Numbered from the stretch's first letter, positions 42,314 through 51,597 are shown. The stretch: DNA of 64,000 nucleotides from Lachnospiraceae bacterium (GCA_910575005.1 CAJTCL010000017.1:18537-82536); one strand, 5' to 3'. Numbers and translations: made by a program. Notes: a model not told the origin generated them from the sequence alone.

Positions 42314-43201
42314 TTAGCATCCCAAAAGCTCCTGGACGGCTTCTTCCCAATATATTTCGGGGATATTGTACCAGTCGCATTTCCCGGTTTCTTCCCTGCA
42401 AAGCTCCATTGCCCTGCCCAATACCGTTCCATGGGAAATCTCCCCTGCAAGCATCCCGTATTTTGTCACCCGACACCAGTACGGTGCCGCATCCCAAAGC
42501 CTCGATTCTTCCATTTCCTTTATCACTTTTTTCTTATCGTAATCAAGGCTTATAAACTGATGCCCCCCATTCTTCCCCGTTCTGCTACAGAATCATAAAC
42601 TGGGCTTTTCCCCCGCTATATAAAGAAGCGCCTACCGAGCCGGGATTTAACAAAATCTTTCCTTCATGGGAAAAGCTTCCCCGAACATGTGTATGCCCGC
42701 ATAGAATATACTGCCCTGCACACCTTTCCATGATCCCTTTTGTATTTTCACCATCCGGAAATATTTTTTCATTATTCTTATCCGGCGAACCATGGCACGC
42801 CAGGATTGAGCCTGCCCCGTCAAATGTGATTTCACGGCAGAGTGGAAGACTTTCAAAGAAACCAATATCCTTATCCGTCAGGTTTTCATAGCAGTACTTC
42901 ATTGCGCCTACCGTTGAATTTCCGTTTTTCCATACGCAATTTTCATCGTATTTCCGGCTGATCCAGTAGTCTTCTTTATTTCCTCGCAGGAAAAAGCAGG
43001 TGTATTTTTCTTTCAAAGAATATAGGATTTCCATCGTTTTTTGCGGGTAGGGAAATTCCCCCAAATAATCCCCCAGAAAAATAAATGCGCGGATTCCCAT
43101 ACCCAAAACATATTCCAGGCACTTTTGGAACGCTATGTAATTACCATGTATGTCGGAGAGGACAACTATTTTCTCATTTGCTATTTTTTCATACCGACCA
43201 T
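42314..43201 (-). pseudogene. Metallophosphoesterase, three-lesion pseudogene
   Basis: GGAGG leads to ATG at 43201, but after MVGMKK the frame ends in TAG. One more A in the six-A run (43184-43189) would join it to EKIVVLSDIHGNYIAF, which holds the first metal motif. The intact middle shows GDYLGEFP, GNKEDYW, ACHGSPD and GHTHVRGSFSHEG. At 42,585 an in-frame TAG follows QFMIL, and a second frameshift near 42,545 is needed to reach the conserved tail YWCRVTKYGMLAGEISHGTV. All parts align with one protein of about 280 aa. Confidence 0.75.
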
Positions 43202-43263
43202 ATCTTCCTCCTGCAAATCATCATTTTATGTTCTCTGCAACTTCCCGACAAATGGGAATTTAA

Positions 43264-44722
43264 CTACCTCTTAATTAATCGTTTAATTTGGGGAAGTATG
43301 AAACTCCCTAACAAATATAAATTACACAGATATACAAATAGATTTCCAATATACGAATAAAGAGTAAAGCGTCCTTTCATAGCAACCTGTGCTGATAATG
43401 TCTTTGTATCAGACTGAAAGTAATTGGTCTGTGCCAACACACAGCCCTTAACATTTGAAACAATCGACATTCTGTTATTTGTATGTCTGATTATATTACT
43501 TCCATTTTCAACCCCACGCACAATCGCTGTCTTTGCAGTTAATAATGTCATTTCTTTCCAATCCGAAGCTGGAACAATTAGTATATCTACATTATTTCTA
43601 CCTGCCTGCTGTATTTTAGACAAAAATGCCATATCAGAACATATAAACGGCGCAATTCTACCATATTCTGTATCAAAACTTTTTAGCATTCCATCTCCTT
43701 TTTGACACAATTCTCCGATTGAATGTCCATGCTTAAAATATTCTGATATTAGTTCTCCTTGTGGATTAAATGCTACTGTTTTATTTTCCTTTAAGTCCTC
43801 GTAAGGGGTTTTCACCAGTAATGAAACAATCAAATTTTGCCATATCCGACGCTCGTTGCAGAAGCATATCTTCATCTTGTTTTAAAACCGCTCCATTCAG
43901 TTCAGACCAAAAAACAATCTTTGCACCTGCTCGTGCTTCCAGCTCTGTTTTTAGGAAAAGTTCATCAGCTACTGATGATAGTTTCTTCCTTGTATTTGTA
44001 ATATTTTCATCAGTAAATGTGTTGGTATAAAATGTAGAATATACATCTTTATCATTATTTAACAGCTCTGAAATCGGAACGGTTACTCCAGCGATTCTAA
44101 CACTTCTATCTGAATTTCCTGCAAAATGAAACATAACAACTCCATAGACAAATACCAAGCAAATTACAGAACCCTATACGATTATGTATTTTCTGATGTA
44201 TTCTTTTCTGCTTTTATTATTCCAAATCCATATAACCATTGCCGCCGTCCAATACATTAAAAAGGTGATTCCGTAAATCCCTGTTACCGTTACTATTTGT
44301 AGCAGGTATAGATTTTGGTATTGTGTATAAGCGTCAGACAACCCGCCCAAAATAGGATATATCAAATAGATGATATATTCTATTGATACCATTATACTTG
44401 CAAAAATAACAGTATCTTGAAATCTCATTTTTGATTTAGACCAATAGATATATGGTAAAATTTTCAGAAAAGCTACCAAAAAAGCTACCACTATACATAT
44501 TTTTATATCCATTCCGATGGCTTTTTCAAACTGGAAAACAAACCCGATGACATATATTGAGCCAATTATAAGATATACTTTTCGGGTATGATTGAGAGAA
44601 AGCATATGTAAAAATAAAATTGGATAAATCCATGCAAAGAACGGGATACACCATTCTCCATTGGACATTACATAAATTAAAAAAGCTAAGATTATGAAAA
44701 CTGCAAATCGGTTATTTTTCAT
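43264..44722 (-). pseudogene. Lnt-like membrane/carbon-nitrogen hydrolase, broken
   Basis: Three pieces form one protein of about 480 aa resembling apolipoprotein N-acyltransferase. The first is a multi-helix N-terminus (44722-44174). After an in-frame TAG, the same frame continues as VFVYGVVMFHFAGN into the nitrilase domain with VFWSELNGAVL (catalytic Glu region). A frameshift near 43,820 leads to TPYEDLKENKTVAFNPQGEL, IAPFICSDMAFL (catalytic Cys) and a final membrane helix. Lnt-like proteins are unusual in Firmicutes, so the substrate of the intact ancestor is uncertain. Confidence 0.7.
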
Positions 44723-44761
44723 TGCTAAAATTGCTTTCTTACATTCTCTATAAACTTCAAT

Positions 44762-45712
44762 TTATCGTTCCAATAGGAATGCAATGATGCTTTCACTTAT
44801 CGCTTTGTACTCATAATCGTGAACATAATGTGGGCAGTCTAATTCTATCATTTTACTATTTTCAATATTTGCGATATATTCTCTTTGATAGCTTCGCCAT
44901 GTTTCTTTGTCCCAACCTGTCCCATCGCCATTCGATACAAACAGAAGCATTGGAATTTTTGGTATATTATCCGATTCAACTTTGCTTGCATTTTCCTTAA
45001 TACTTTTTACTTCGTTAAGCATTGTAATTGTTGCTGTTCGATTGTAGAATACTGCTCTATATATCTCTTTTTCCTTGTTAGAGAGTGTGCCATTTATTAT
45101 TGCGTCACTATCTGATACACTCGGCAGTAATCTCGTTATTCCAATGGCAGATGCAAATTGACTTAATTTAAGCATAGTCATATTGATATTATAATCTTGA
45201 TACGACTTAGGAACTGCCATATCAAGACCTATGATAGCCAATATTTCTTCGGGATATTGTTGCGCCCAATATAATGCTTCAATCCCTGACATAGAATGCG
45301 GACAAAGGATATAGGGTGCTTCGATACCTGCTGCCTTTAGCGCAGCCCTTGTGTCTGCTAATATGGATTCAATTCCTCTTTTTTTGTCAACGACATCACT
45401 GAAACCATATCCGAATTTCTCTACAACTACAATTCGATATTTATTGCTTAATAGAGAGTAAAGAGATTTGAAATCCAATATGGGAGAACAAGTCCCCCCA
45501 CCTGACATGAAAACAAGTGTTATATCGCCGGTTCCTTCAACATAGATACTCATATTGTTTCCATCAACTTCAACCATCTGTCCTAATGGTAAACGCAATT
45601 CCTTTTCCATCTTTAAATGGATTTGATGATTGATGCATATGATAAGCAGCAACATAAGCACTGCAACAATCACAATAAAAATTACTTTCACAACCCTTTT
45701 CCTCTTTCTCAT
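44762..45712 (-). CDS. Membrane-anchored alpha/beta hydrolase
   Basis: 316 aa from the ATG at 45712 (AGGAAC upstream). An N-terminal basic segment and membrane helix (VVKVIFIVIVAVLMLLLIIC) place the enzyme outside the cell membrane. The hydrolase core has FMSGGGTCSP, VVVEKFGYGFSD, nucleophile elbow PHSMSG (Ser about 135), an Asp in VSNGDGTGWD and the catalytic His in CPHYVHDYEY. It resembles alpha/beta hydrolases annotated as prolyl or ester hydrolases; the substrate is unknown. Confidence 0.85.
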   Translation of the reverse strand: MRKRKRVVKVIFIVIVAVLMLLLIICINHQIHLKMEKELRLPLGQMVEVDGNNMSIYVEGTGDITLVFMSGGGTCSPILDFKSLYSLLSNKYRIVVVEKFGYGFSDVVDKKRGIESILADTRAALKAAGIEAPYILCPHSMSGIEALYWAQQYPEEILAIIGLDMAVPKSYQDYNINMTMLKLSQFASAIGITRLLPSVSDSDAIINGTLSNKEKEIYRAVFYNRTATITMLNEVKSIKENASKVESDNIPKIPMLLFVSNGDGTGWDKETWRSYQREYIANIENSKMIELDCPHYVHDYEYKAISESIIAFLLER

Positions 45713-45756
45713 AGCGTTCCTCACATAAAAACTAAAATTTGTCAAGTTCCTTATTT

Positions 45757-46125
45757 CTAAATTTCGTATAACAAATAGGTTTTAACAATACTATATTGCC
45801 TTATCAACTCTTGATCCTTATCTGAAAGCTCTTGATCGGGAAAATTAGCCACTAAAGAGCAAAGATAAAGGTAAACAGGACTGTACCGTTGGGAAAAACC
45901 CTCTCGCCCAAATTTACCTTGTATAATATCAAACTCATGCTGAATTTGACTGGTACTGTTGCACTCGGATAACTTCACCACATCGCCTAAATTATTTTTA
46001 CTCGTATTGTCAATGATTGATTTAGCTGTATTAACTGCTACAAAAAGCCACTGGTCTAAATTTGACAGTTCCTTTAGCCTATGCTTTAATACTGCTTTTA
46101 TTTTGATATAGATATTATCTTCCAT
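45757..46125 (-). CDS. Uncharacterised protein
   Basis: 122 aa, mostly helical, no signal peptide. The sequence includes IKAVLKHRLKELSNLDQWLF, VAVNTAKSIIDNTS and RYSPVYLYLCSLVANFPDQE. The ATG at 46125 follows GAGGTGATTAGG. Start and codon use look genuine, but I recognise no family. Confidence 0.55.
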   Translation of the reverse strand: MEDNIYIKIKAVLKHRLKELSNLDQWLFVAVNTAKSIIDNTSKNNLGDVVKLSECNSTSQIQHEFDIIQGKFGREGFSQRYSPVYLYLCSLVANFPDQELSDKDQELIRQYSIVKTYLLYEI

Positions 46126-46186
46126 CACCTAATCACCTCATAAATTCCGATTTTTCGCTTCCTACACCTTCCCGACAAACAGGGAA

Positions 46187-46699
46187 TCATGCTTCTCTTT
46201 TTAGTAGTGAGTACATTATCATATCAATGACTTTACCATTCTTTACGGCATTACTTCTCAAAGTACCTTCATACTGGAAACCTGCTTTTTCAAGCACTCT
46301 GCAAGACGCACTATTATGTGCAAACGGTTCTGCATAAATGCGGATAATATCGCTACTGTCAAACACATACTCACAGATCTGTTTTACAGCCTCGGTCATA
46401 ATTCCTTTGCCCCAATATTCTTGTGCAATATAATATCCCAATTCAGCAGTTCGTTTATGTATATTTTCCTGGCGAAAAACGCCAATGCTTCCAATCACTT
46501 TATTGTCTGCTGTAACAGCAAAAGCAAAGGTTTCGTTTTCATTTGCAGAAAGCATTGCAAAGATATAATCCTTTCCGTCCTGTTCGGTGTAAGGATAAGG
46601 TAATCCATCCCGAAGATTATTTTGTATTTTTTTATTGGAAAGTGCCAATGCTAAATCTTTTGCGTCTGATAATTCCCATTTTCTTATTTTAACAATCAT
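46187..46699 (-). CDS. RimJ/RimL-type GNAT acetyltransferase
   Basis: 170 aa. IRKWELSDAKDLALALSNKK is the standard start of this branch, followed by VIGSIGVFR, AELGYYIAQEYWGKGIMTEA (acetyl-CoA loop) and AHNSASCRVLEKAGFQYEGT. TAGGAGGG precedes the ATG. RimJ/L members acetylate N-termini or small amines; the target is unknown. The stop codon lies at the end of a short hairpin (CTTCCC..GGGAA) also seen at 43,241. Confidence 0.9.
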   Translation of the reverse strand: MIVKIRKWELSDAKDLALALSNKKIQNNLRDGLPYPYTEQDGKDYIFAMLSANENETFAFAVTADNKVIGSIGVFRQENIHKRTAELGYYIAQEYWGKGIMTEAVKQICEYVFDSSDIIRIYAEPFAHNSASCRVLEKAGFQYEGTLRSNAVKNGKVIDMIMYSLLKREA

Positions 46700-46732
46700 T
46701 TTCTTTTATCCCTCCTAAAAATTTCGATTTAT

Positions 46733-46876
46733 CTATTTTGCAACAAATCTATAAATCGCATAAATTACCCATATAATCCAAGAATATGTCCACGCATCAA
46801 ACACAATACTTATTGTTAAATATCCGATAGCTATTATGATTGCTATTACCCAATTCATTATTTTTTTCTTATCCAT
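46733..46876 (-). CDS. Small two-helix membrane protein
   Basis: 47 aa: MDKKKIMNWVIAIIIAIGYL, then VFDAWTYSWIIWVIYAIYRF. The ATG at 46876 has GGAAAAA at a suitable distance. Its last codons lie in a 22-bp sequence repeated at 42,291-42,312. Unknown function. Confidence 0.55.
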   Translation of the reverse strand: MDKKKIMNWVIAIIIAIGYLTISIVFDAWTYSWIIWVIYAIYRFVAK

Positions 46877-46956
46877 TTTAATTTTTCCAAAATAAACCTT
46901 GGCTTGCCTCTTTGTCAATCACTTTTTTGCTCCAAACCTTTTAATAAATAAAAATA

Positions 46957-48228
46957 TCAATTCATTTTGTGGACTGCAAGTTTAATTGTTACACAAGCTC
47001 CACTGGGAGCAATATTTGAAAGTTCTAAACTTCCGTCGTGTTTCTGGCTAAGGACACGGCTTGTAGCCAATCCCAGGCCCATATGCTCTCCCGTTTTATC
47101 CTCAGAATAAAGAAAGGTGTTCTTTTTACGGAGCATTGCCCTTGAAAAACCTTTGCCATCGTCTGATATGGTTATCATAAGCATACCATCGGTAAGGGAG
47201 TACCCAAAATTCACCTTGCTTTTGGCATATCGAATGGCATTAGAAAAGATATTCTCGACAATACGGTAAAATATCTGCTCGTCTAATTTCACCTGACATT
47301 CGGATATGGTGGAATGGTATGCAATCTCCAGGCTATGTTGTTCTGCAAGAAACGAAAGACTTTCCGTAGCTCTTCTTAAAAAGTCCGGTAATTGAACTAC
47401 GGAATACTTTGTTTCCGTTTCTTCAATCGCATTCAGGTCACGGATATAATCTGTATAATGTTCAAGCCGTTTTGCCGTTACCGCAAGGTTAGACAGTGTA
47501 TGCCGCATTTCTTCGTCATTCAGATTTCCATCTGCTAGGCATTGCTGCATATATTCCACATATCCCTCAACAATCGCAATGGGATTTCTAAGGTCATGTG
47601 CCACTGATGCCTGCAGGATTCTGCGCTGCTCAATCATGTTCCATAGCTGACGGTTGTTATCATAGAGCGCCTGCCGCATTTCTTCAAAAGCGGTGCAGAG
47701 CCTTCCTAATTCATCATTCCTGCTATAATCAACCATAAAATCAAGGTCTTGCTCCCGGATATGTTTTGTCGCATCGGCAAGAACCTGAATGGGCGGTGAC
47801 AGTTCTTTCCTGTAAAACCACCATGCGCACAGCATGATACCTATAATGGAATAGACAAAAGGAAACATCACCATAGAAATGCCTGCCATTCTGTATACAA
47901 ACTTTTGCTTTGGACGAAGCGCCGCGAAGCCGGACTCGATTTTCTCTATTATGAATTCCGTATTCTCCAGAGCTACATCCACTCCAGTAGGAACAAGCAT
48001 ACCCACCTGGGCAGGTTCGTCAAGGATAACCCTCTGCCCTCCCTCTAATACCCTCCCGTCCGCTGTGACCGTCCGGGTATTCAGCCAGACTTCCTGAGAA
48101 TCGGGAAGTATCACTTTCTGTATACGGTAGCATCCATAAATTGTCAGGACAGATGCCGCAAAAACAAGAAACATTGTAGCAGCTACCGCACAGATAAAAG
48201 CTCTTTTCATTGATCCTGGTTTCCTCAT
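46957..48228 (-). CDS. Sensor histidine kinase of the second two-component system
   Basis: About 423 aa; the ATGA overlap with the response regulator stop sets the start at 48228, although MKRAFICAV further in is possible. Two membrane helices (about 10-32 and 112-138) flank an extracellular domain; a HAMP-like segment follows, then the H-box SVAHDLRNPIAIVEGYVEYM. The ATPase domain shows N-box IVENIFSNAIRYAKS, DDGKGFS and GEHMGLGLATSRVLSQKH. Probably controls the FMN-binding gene and the ABC/lipoprotein operon (shared box). Confidence 0.93.
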   Translation of the reverse strand: MRKPGSMKRAFICAVAATMFLVFAASVLTIYGCYRIQKVILPDSQEVWLNTRTVTADGRVLEGGQRVILDEPAQVGMLVPTGVDVALENTEFIIEKIESGFAALRPKQKFVYRMAGISMVMFPFVYSIIGIMLCAWWFYRKELSPPIQVLADATKHIREQDLDFMVDYSRNDELGRLCTAFEEMRQALYDNNRQLWNMIEQRRILQASVAHDLRNPIAIVEGYVEYMQQCLADGNLNDEEMRHTLSNLAVTAKRLEHYTDYIRDLNAIEETETKYSVVQLPDFLRRATESLSFLAEQHSLEIAYHSTISECQVKLDEQIFYRIVENIFSNAIRYAKSKVNFGYSLTDGMLMITISDDGKGFSRAMLRKKNTFLYSEDKTGEHMGLGLATSRVLSQKHDGSLELSNIAPSGACVTIKLAVHKMN

Positions 48229-48899
48229 TTTTTCCATCTGTAACCCATCCCCCAGACTGTTTCGATATATTCCCTGCCCGTAGCTTCCTTCAGTTTATTC
48301 CTGATCTTTCGGATATGCTCTTTTATAACTCCACTATCTCCTTCTGCATTCAGCCCCCACACGGCTTCATAGATCCGCTCCCTGTCGAATATCTGATTGG
48401 CGTTGCGCATCAGAAACTCCACAATATCAAACTCACGGTTTGACAAGTTCAGCGGACTTTCCCCATAAAAAATTGTACGTTCCGCAAGATTTACAATCAA
48501 GCCCTGAGAAGAAACGATTTTAGGCGTACACTTGCTTCGTTCATCCCTTCGCAGGTGAGCCGCCACTCTTGCAGTCAACTCTTTCAGGCTGAACGGCTTG
48601 GTTATGTAATCATCACCACCAACCTGCAAGCCGTTTATTTTGTCCTGTTCCGTAATCCGGGCTGTCAGAAACAAAATGGGGCAGACGACATTCTGGCGGA
48701 TCATTTTACATAACTCCAATCCGTCTATTTCCGGCATATTGATGTCAAGCAGAATCAAATCCGGATAGACATTCAGCATGGATATTGTCTGCTCCGCATT
48801 TTCCGCTACAAAAGCCTCATATCCACACTTCTGTAAGTGACTTGACAATAACTCTGTCAGCATTTTTTCATCATCAACAATGAGTATTTTGTATGCCAT
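48225..48899 (-). CDS. OmpR-family response regulator
   Basis: 224 aa. The receiver has VDDEKMLTELL, phosphoacceptor in LILLDINMPEIDGLELCKMI, FLTARIT and YITKPFSLKEL. The winged helix includes LSNREFDIVEFLMRN and VIKEHIRKIRNKLKEATGRE with final WGMGYRWKK. AGGGAGG precedes the ATG. A box of two TTGAC half-sites stands before this gene and, almost identical, before the ABC operon. Confidence 0.95.
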   Translation of the reverse strand: MAYKILIVDDEKMLTELLSSHLQKCGYEAFVAENAEQTISMLNVYPDLILLDINMPEIDGLELCKMIRQNVVCPILFLTARITEQDKINGLQVGGDDYITKPFSLKELTARVAAHLRRDERSKCTPKIVSSQGLIVNLAERTIFYGESPLNLSNREFDIVEFLMRNANQIFDRERIYEAVWGLNAEGDSGVIKEHIRKIRNKLKEATGREYIETVWGMGYRWKK

Positions 48900-48925
48900 A
48901 ATAACCTCCCTCCCAGAATATGATA

Positions 48926-48951
48926 CTGCAAATAAGTCAAAAAGTGGTCAA
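48926..48951 (-). promoter_or_regulatory. Response-regulator box and promoter of the two-component genes
   Basis: Minus strand TTGACCACTTTTTGACTT (48951-48934), 8 bases, TATCAT. One mismatch in 18 from the box at 41,644-41,661, with the same spacing to the -10. It overlaps the last codons of the FMN-binding gene. Confidence 0.65.
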
Positions 48952-49353
48952 TTTCCTGCTTTTCAGAGCGTTCTCAACCGCTTTTTTTATGACAGTGCTT
49001 GAATTTGTTGCGCCTGATATTGCGTCTACATCTATTTTCTGTTCATCAACTATACTGTCAGTGATAACTTCTGCTGTCTTTCCACGTTCATGCCTGTGCT
49101 CCAAAATGTTAATATTTGTGATTTCTCCATTTTGCACGGTAACTTCCACTTTGGCATATATAAAATCCACGTCATATTCACCAACATAAACTCCGTCAGG
49201 AATATCAGAAATATTTATATCTTCAAAGGTGGTTTCCCTTACTGCCTGTCTATAGTCCGCAACACTTTTAAGGTAGAGGATTCCCAAAACGAAACCGACA
49301 AACAAAAGAAACGCGATAACAAATAATACTGTTTTCTTTTTCGATATTCTCAC
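48937..49353 (-). CDS. Membrane-anchored FMN-binding domain protein
   Basis: 138 aa. The GTG at 49353 is chosen because GGAGAG stands 7 bases upstream, inside the end of the TetR gene. After a basic start and a membrane helix (VLFVIAFLLFVGFVLGILYL) comes an FMN_bind domain: DGVYVGEYDVDFIYAKVEVT, ITNINILEHRHERG and the flavinylation-type motif ISGATNSSTVIKKAVENAL. It may carry covalently bound FMN and take part in extracellular electron transfer. No rnf or nqr genes are nearby. Confidence 0.85.
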   Translation of the reverse strand: MRISKKKTVLFVIAFLLFVGFVLGILYLKSVADYRQAVRETTFEDINISDIPDGVYVGEYDVDFIYAKVEVTVQNGEITNINILEHRHERGKTAEVITDSIVDEQKIDVDAISGATNSSTVIKKAVENALKSRKLTTF

Positions 49354-49357
49354 TTCA

Positions 49358-49996
49358 TCACTCTCCACTATCTGCAATAGAACAATACAACATATGAAAA
49401 CCATGTTCTAAAAATTTGACTTTTGATAATCCCATTGCTTTTTTAATATATTCTTCTTTATTTTCTGCAAACTGAATAAGCCCGGACAACATACCCCAGA
49501 AAACAAAAATAGTAGGCATGATTTTCAGATCGCTTCGCAGATCGCCTTTATCTATGCCGGATATTAAAAATTCCTTTATCTTTTCGTTTATTTCTTCCCC
49601 TATTTGATAAGTTTCTTTTTCTTCGGGAAGATAATCGTGGCGCTCAAAATCAATATTGATTTTATCCAATACCATTTTGAAGTAGAACGGAAATTCTTCC
49701 TGATACTGAACCAACCCTTGACAAATGAAATTGTATTGTTGTTTTGTGGTTTCCTGCTGCTCCAGTGCAGAAGCGATGTAATGATAAAGTTTTTTCATGC
49801 TGTCCAGCACTAAGATACCAACAATTTCCTCTTTGTTCTCAAAATACACATATAAAGTCGCTTTGCTGTATCCGGCTGCTTTGGCTATATCGTCCATAGA
49901 GGTTGCTGCTATGCCTCTCTCCATGAACAATACTGACGCAGCGGAAGCAATTTTTTCCCGGTGTACACTTTTCGGCTCTTTTTTTCTCCGTGCCAT
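49358..49996 (-). CDS. TetR-family transcriptional regulator
   Basis: 212 aa; AAGGAGG precedes the ATG at 49996. N-terminal HTH: KIASAASVLFMERGIAATSM, DDIAKAAGYSKATLYVYFEN. The C-terminal ligand domain has a YPRB-like layout (FPFYFKMVLDKINIDF, VFWGMLSGLIQFAENKEEYI). It is translationally close to the FMN-binding gene (4 bases). An operator-like inverted repeat covers its own -10 box, so autorepression is likely. Confidence 0.92.
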   Translation of the reverse strand: MARRKKEPKSVHREKIASAASVLFMERGIAATSMDDIAKAAGYSKATLYVYFENKEEIVGILVLDSMKKLYHYIASALEQQETTKQQYNFICQGLVQYQEEFPFYFKMVLDKINIDFERHDYLPEEKETYQIGEEINEKIKEFLISGIDKGDLRSDLKIMPTIFVFWGMLSGLIQFAENKEEYIKKAMGLSKVKFLEHGFHMLYCSIADSGE

Positions 49997-50016
49997 TGTC
50001 TGCCTCCTTATAATTG

Positions 50017-50058
50017 AACTCATGGTTTAATTATAAGAGTTTTAAAGAATACTGTCAA
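50017..50058 (-). promoter_or_regulatory. TetR-gene promoter with inverted-repeat operator
   Basis: TTGACA (50058-50053), 17 bases, TATAAT (50035-50030) on the minus strand; AACTC...GAGTT (50017-50041) brackets the -10 box. Confidence 0.7.
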
Positions 50059-50166
50059 CTTTTTCACCTAAAATAATCTGGAAAATATTTGCCTGAATGA
50101 AATGCCTCCACTTCATGTCGATTCAACATTTTTAGATTAAGTTTTTACCATACTCCACTTTTCCCA

Positions 50167-50316
50167 TTAAAAGACTTCATCCTCCGGCTCAAAATATTCC
50201 AACAGAGAAAGATACAATTCTTCTGGACGATCTGGCAGGTAATCCTCATAGCTGCAAACATCCTGCTCTGTATGGTTCGTGTACTCCACCTGCACCCGCC
50301 ATGACGGACTGCCCTG
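50167..50316 (-). pseudogene. C-terminal fragment of an unidentified gene cut by the IS3 insertion
   Basis: The minus strand reads QGSPSWRVQVEYTNHTEQDV, then CSYEDYLPDRPEELYLSLLE and ends YFEPEDEVF. It has no start of its own and stops being coding where the IS3-type element begins. The composition is that of mobile-element proteins, but I cannot name the family. Confidence 0.5.
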
Positions 50317-50393
50317 AGTTGGTATAATAAAGTTGTAACACCAAACAGGAAATAAATGATATATTCAATATAATGAAAAGGAAGGTGTTACAC

Positions 50394-50684
50394 ATGCCAA
50401 AAACAAAGGTTTATGAGCCAGAATTCAAAAAGAAAATCGTACAGCTGTATTTAGAAGAAGGACGTACGATAAAAAGTCTAAACGAAGAATTCCAGTTAGG
50501 AGACGGAACTGCCCGTAAATGGGTGCGGGCATTCCGCGAAGAATGCGAAACAAACCCAGACTTAAATGACACAAAGAATCTTTATGAGGAAAACCGTAAA
50601 CTGCGCAAAGAGCTGGTGGAAAAGAAAAAGGAACTTGCATTCTTAAAAAAAGCCGCCGCATTCTTCGCAAAGGAAATCAATTAG
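50394..50684 (+). CDS. IS3-family transposase OrfA
   Basis: 96 aa with helix-turn-helix and leucine-zipper parts: MPKTKVYEPEFKKKIVQLYL, TIKSLNEEFQLGDGTARKWV, then the coiled coil LRKELVEKKKELAFLKKAAA. GGAAGGTG precedes the ATG at 50394. It would normally work with OrfB by frameshift, but the partner is broken. Confidence 0.85.
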   Translation: MPKTKVYEPEFKKKIVQLYLEEGRTIKSLNEEFQLGDGTARKWVRAFREECETNPDLNDTKNLYEENRKLRKELVEKKKELAFLKKAAAFFAKEIN

Positions 50685-50694
50685 AACCATACTA

Positions 50695-51275
50695 GTTTAT
50701 TGACAGGCATAAACAGGAATTCGGTGTCCGCTGACTTCTGCGTCAGATGGATATCTATCCAAATGCCTATTACAATTACAGAAAGGACAGAAAGGCAGGA
50801 TATAGGGAAAAGAAAGAGAAATTTAAAAATAAGATTCTACAAATATACCATGAATACTCTGGAAATCCAGGATACCGGATGATGAGGGTTTATTTGCAGC
50901 GGGCGAAAATCAGTTTGAGCAATACAACTGTATTAAAATATATGCAGGAATTGGGGATCCGCTCCACAGTGACGCCAAAAAATCCTGCATACAAAAAGGG
51001 GAACTGCTATAAAAAGTTTGAAAATCATCTAAACAGGAAATTCCATGCGGAAAAGCCAAATGAAAAATGGTGTACAGATTTTACCTATATTTTTATGGAA
51101 GATGGAAGGAAGCGATAGAACTGCAGCATTATTGACCTGTTTGACAGATCTGTGGTGGCAACCCTCAACAGCAGCCATATCGATGCAGAGCTGGCTGTGC
51201 AGACGCTGAAAGCAGCTCTGGAAAGAAATTATCATCCCAAAACCCTGATGCTGCACAGTGATCAGGGTTCATCAC
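50695..51275 (+). pseudogene. IS3-family transposase OrfB with two nonsense codons, 3'-truncated
   Basis: One frame runs FIDRHKQEFGVR, an in-frame TGA, LLRQMDIYPNAYYNYRKDRK through GYRMMRVYLQR and the integrase core start NEKWCTDFTYIFMEDGRKR. An in-frame TAG follows, then NCSIIDLFDRSVVATLNSS, and it is cut at LMLHSDQGSSH. The first two Asp of the DDE triad (CTDFTY, HSDQGS) are present and the Glu is lost. Confidence 0.75.
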
Positions 51276-51552
51276 ATTTTATGTATGCACCCTTATTTTT
51301 GATTTTGTCAACGATTTCAAGCAAATCTTTTGTGCTTCGTGATATTCTTGTTAAATCAGCTATGATAACTGTATCTCCTGTTTCTAAATCATTAATCAGC
51401 CTGTTTAATTCTGGTCTATCTGCTTTTGTGCCAGTCATTTTCTCACAATAAAGATGCTTTCTGCTCACTCCTGCTACCATAAGTGCATCTATCTGTCTAT
51501 CTAAATTTTGCCCCTCTGTACTAACCCTTGCATATCCTAAAATATCAGCCAT
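51262..51552 (-). pseudogene. Serine resolvase truncated by the IS3 element
   Basis: The first 90 codons are a complete resolvase catalytic half: ILGYARVSTEGQNLDRQIDA (active Ser), EKMTGTKADRPELNRLINDL, DTVIIADLTRISRSTKDLLE. After KNKGAYIKC the frame runs into IS3 DNA and stops; the C-terminal helix and HTH are lost. Repeats resembling a res site lie upstream. Confidence 0.75.
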
Positions 51553-51597
51553 ATTAAAAACCCCTTTCGTACCTGTTCTGTTGCATGATGTTAGAAT

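Larger units (their letters stand above)
50317..51275 (+). mobile_element. Truncated IS3-family insertion sequence
   Basis: Starts near GGTATAATAAAGTTGTAACA and carries an intact first ORF and a damaged second ORF. It is cut at about 51,275, where a serine resolvase gene begins from the opposite side. The right inverted repeat is missing, so it is immobile on its own. Confidence 0.7.

Noticed and set aside
43178..43201. Programmed frameshifting at the A-run of the metallophosphoesterase
   Set aside because: Two more disruptive changes downstream make decay the simpler explanation.
44174..44176. Stop-codon readthrough (TAG) in the Lnt-like gene
   Set aside because: A separate frameshift further on and similar decay in neighbouring genes argue for a pseudogene.
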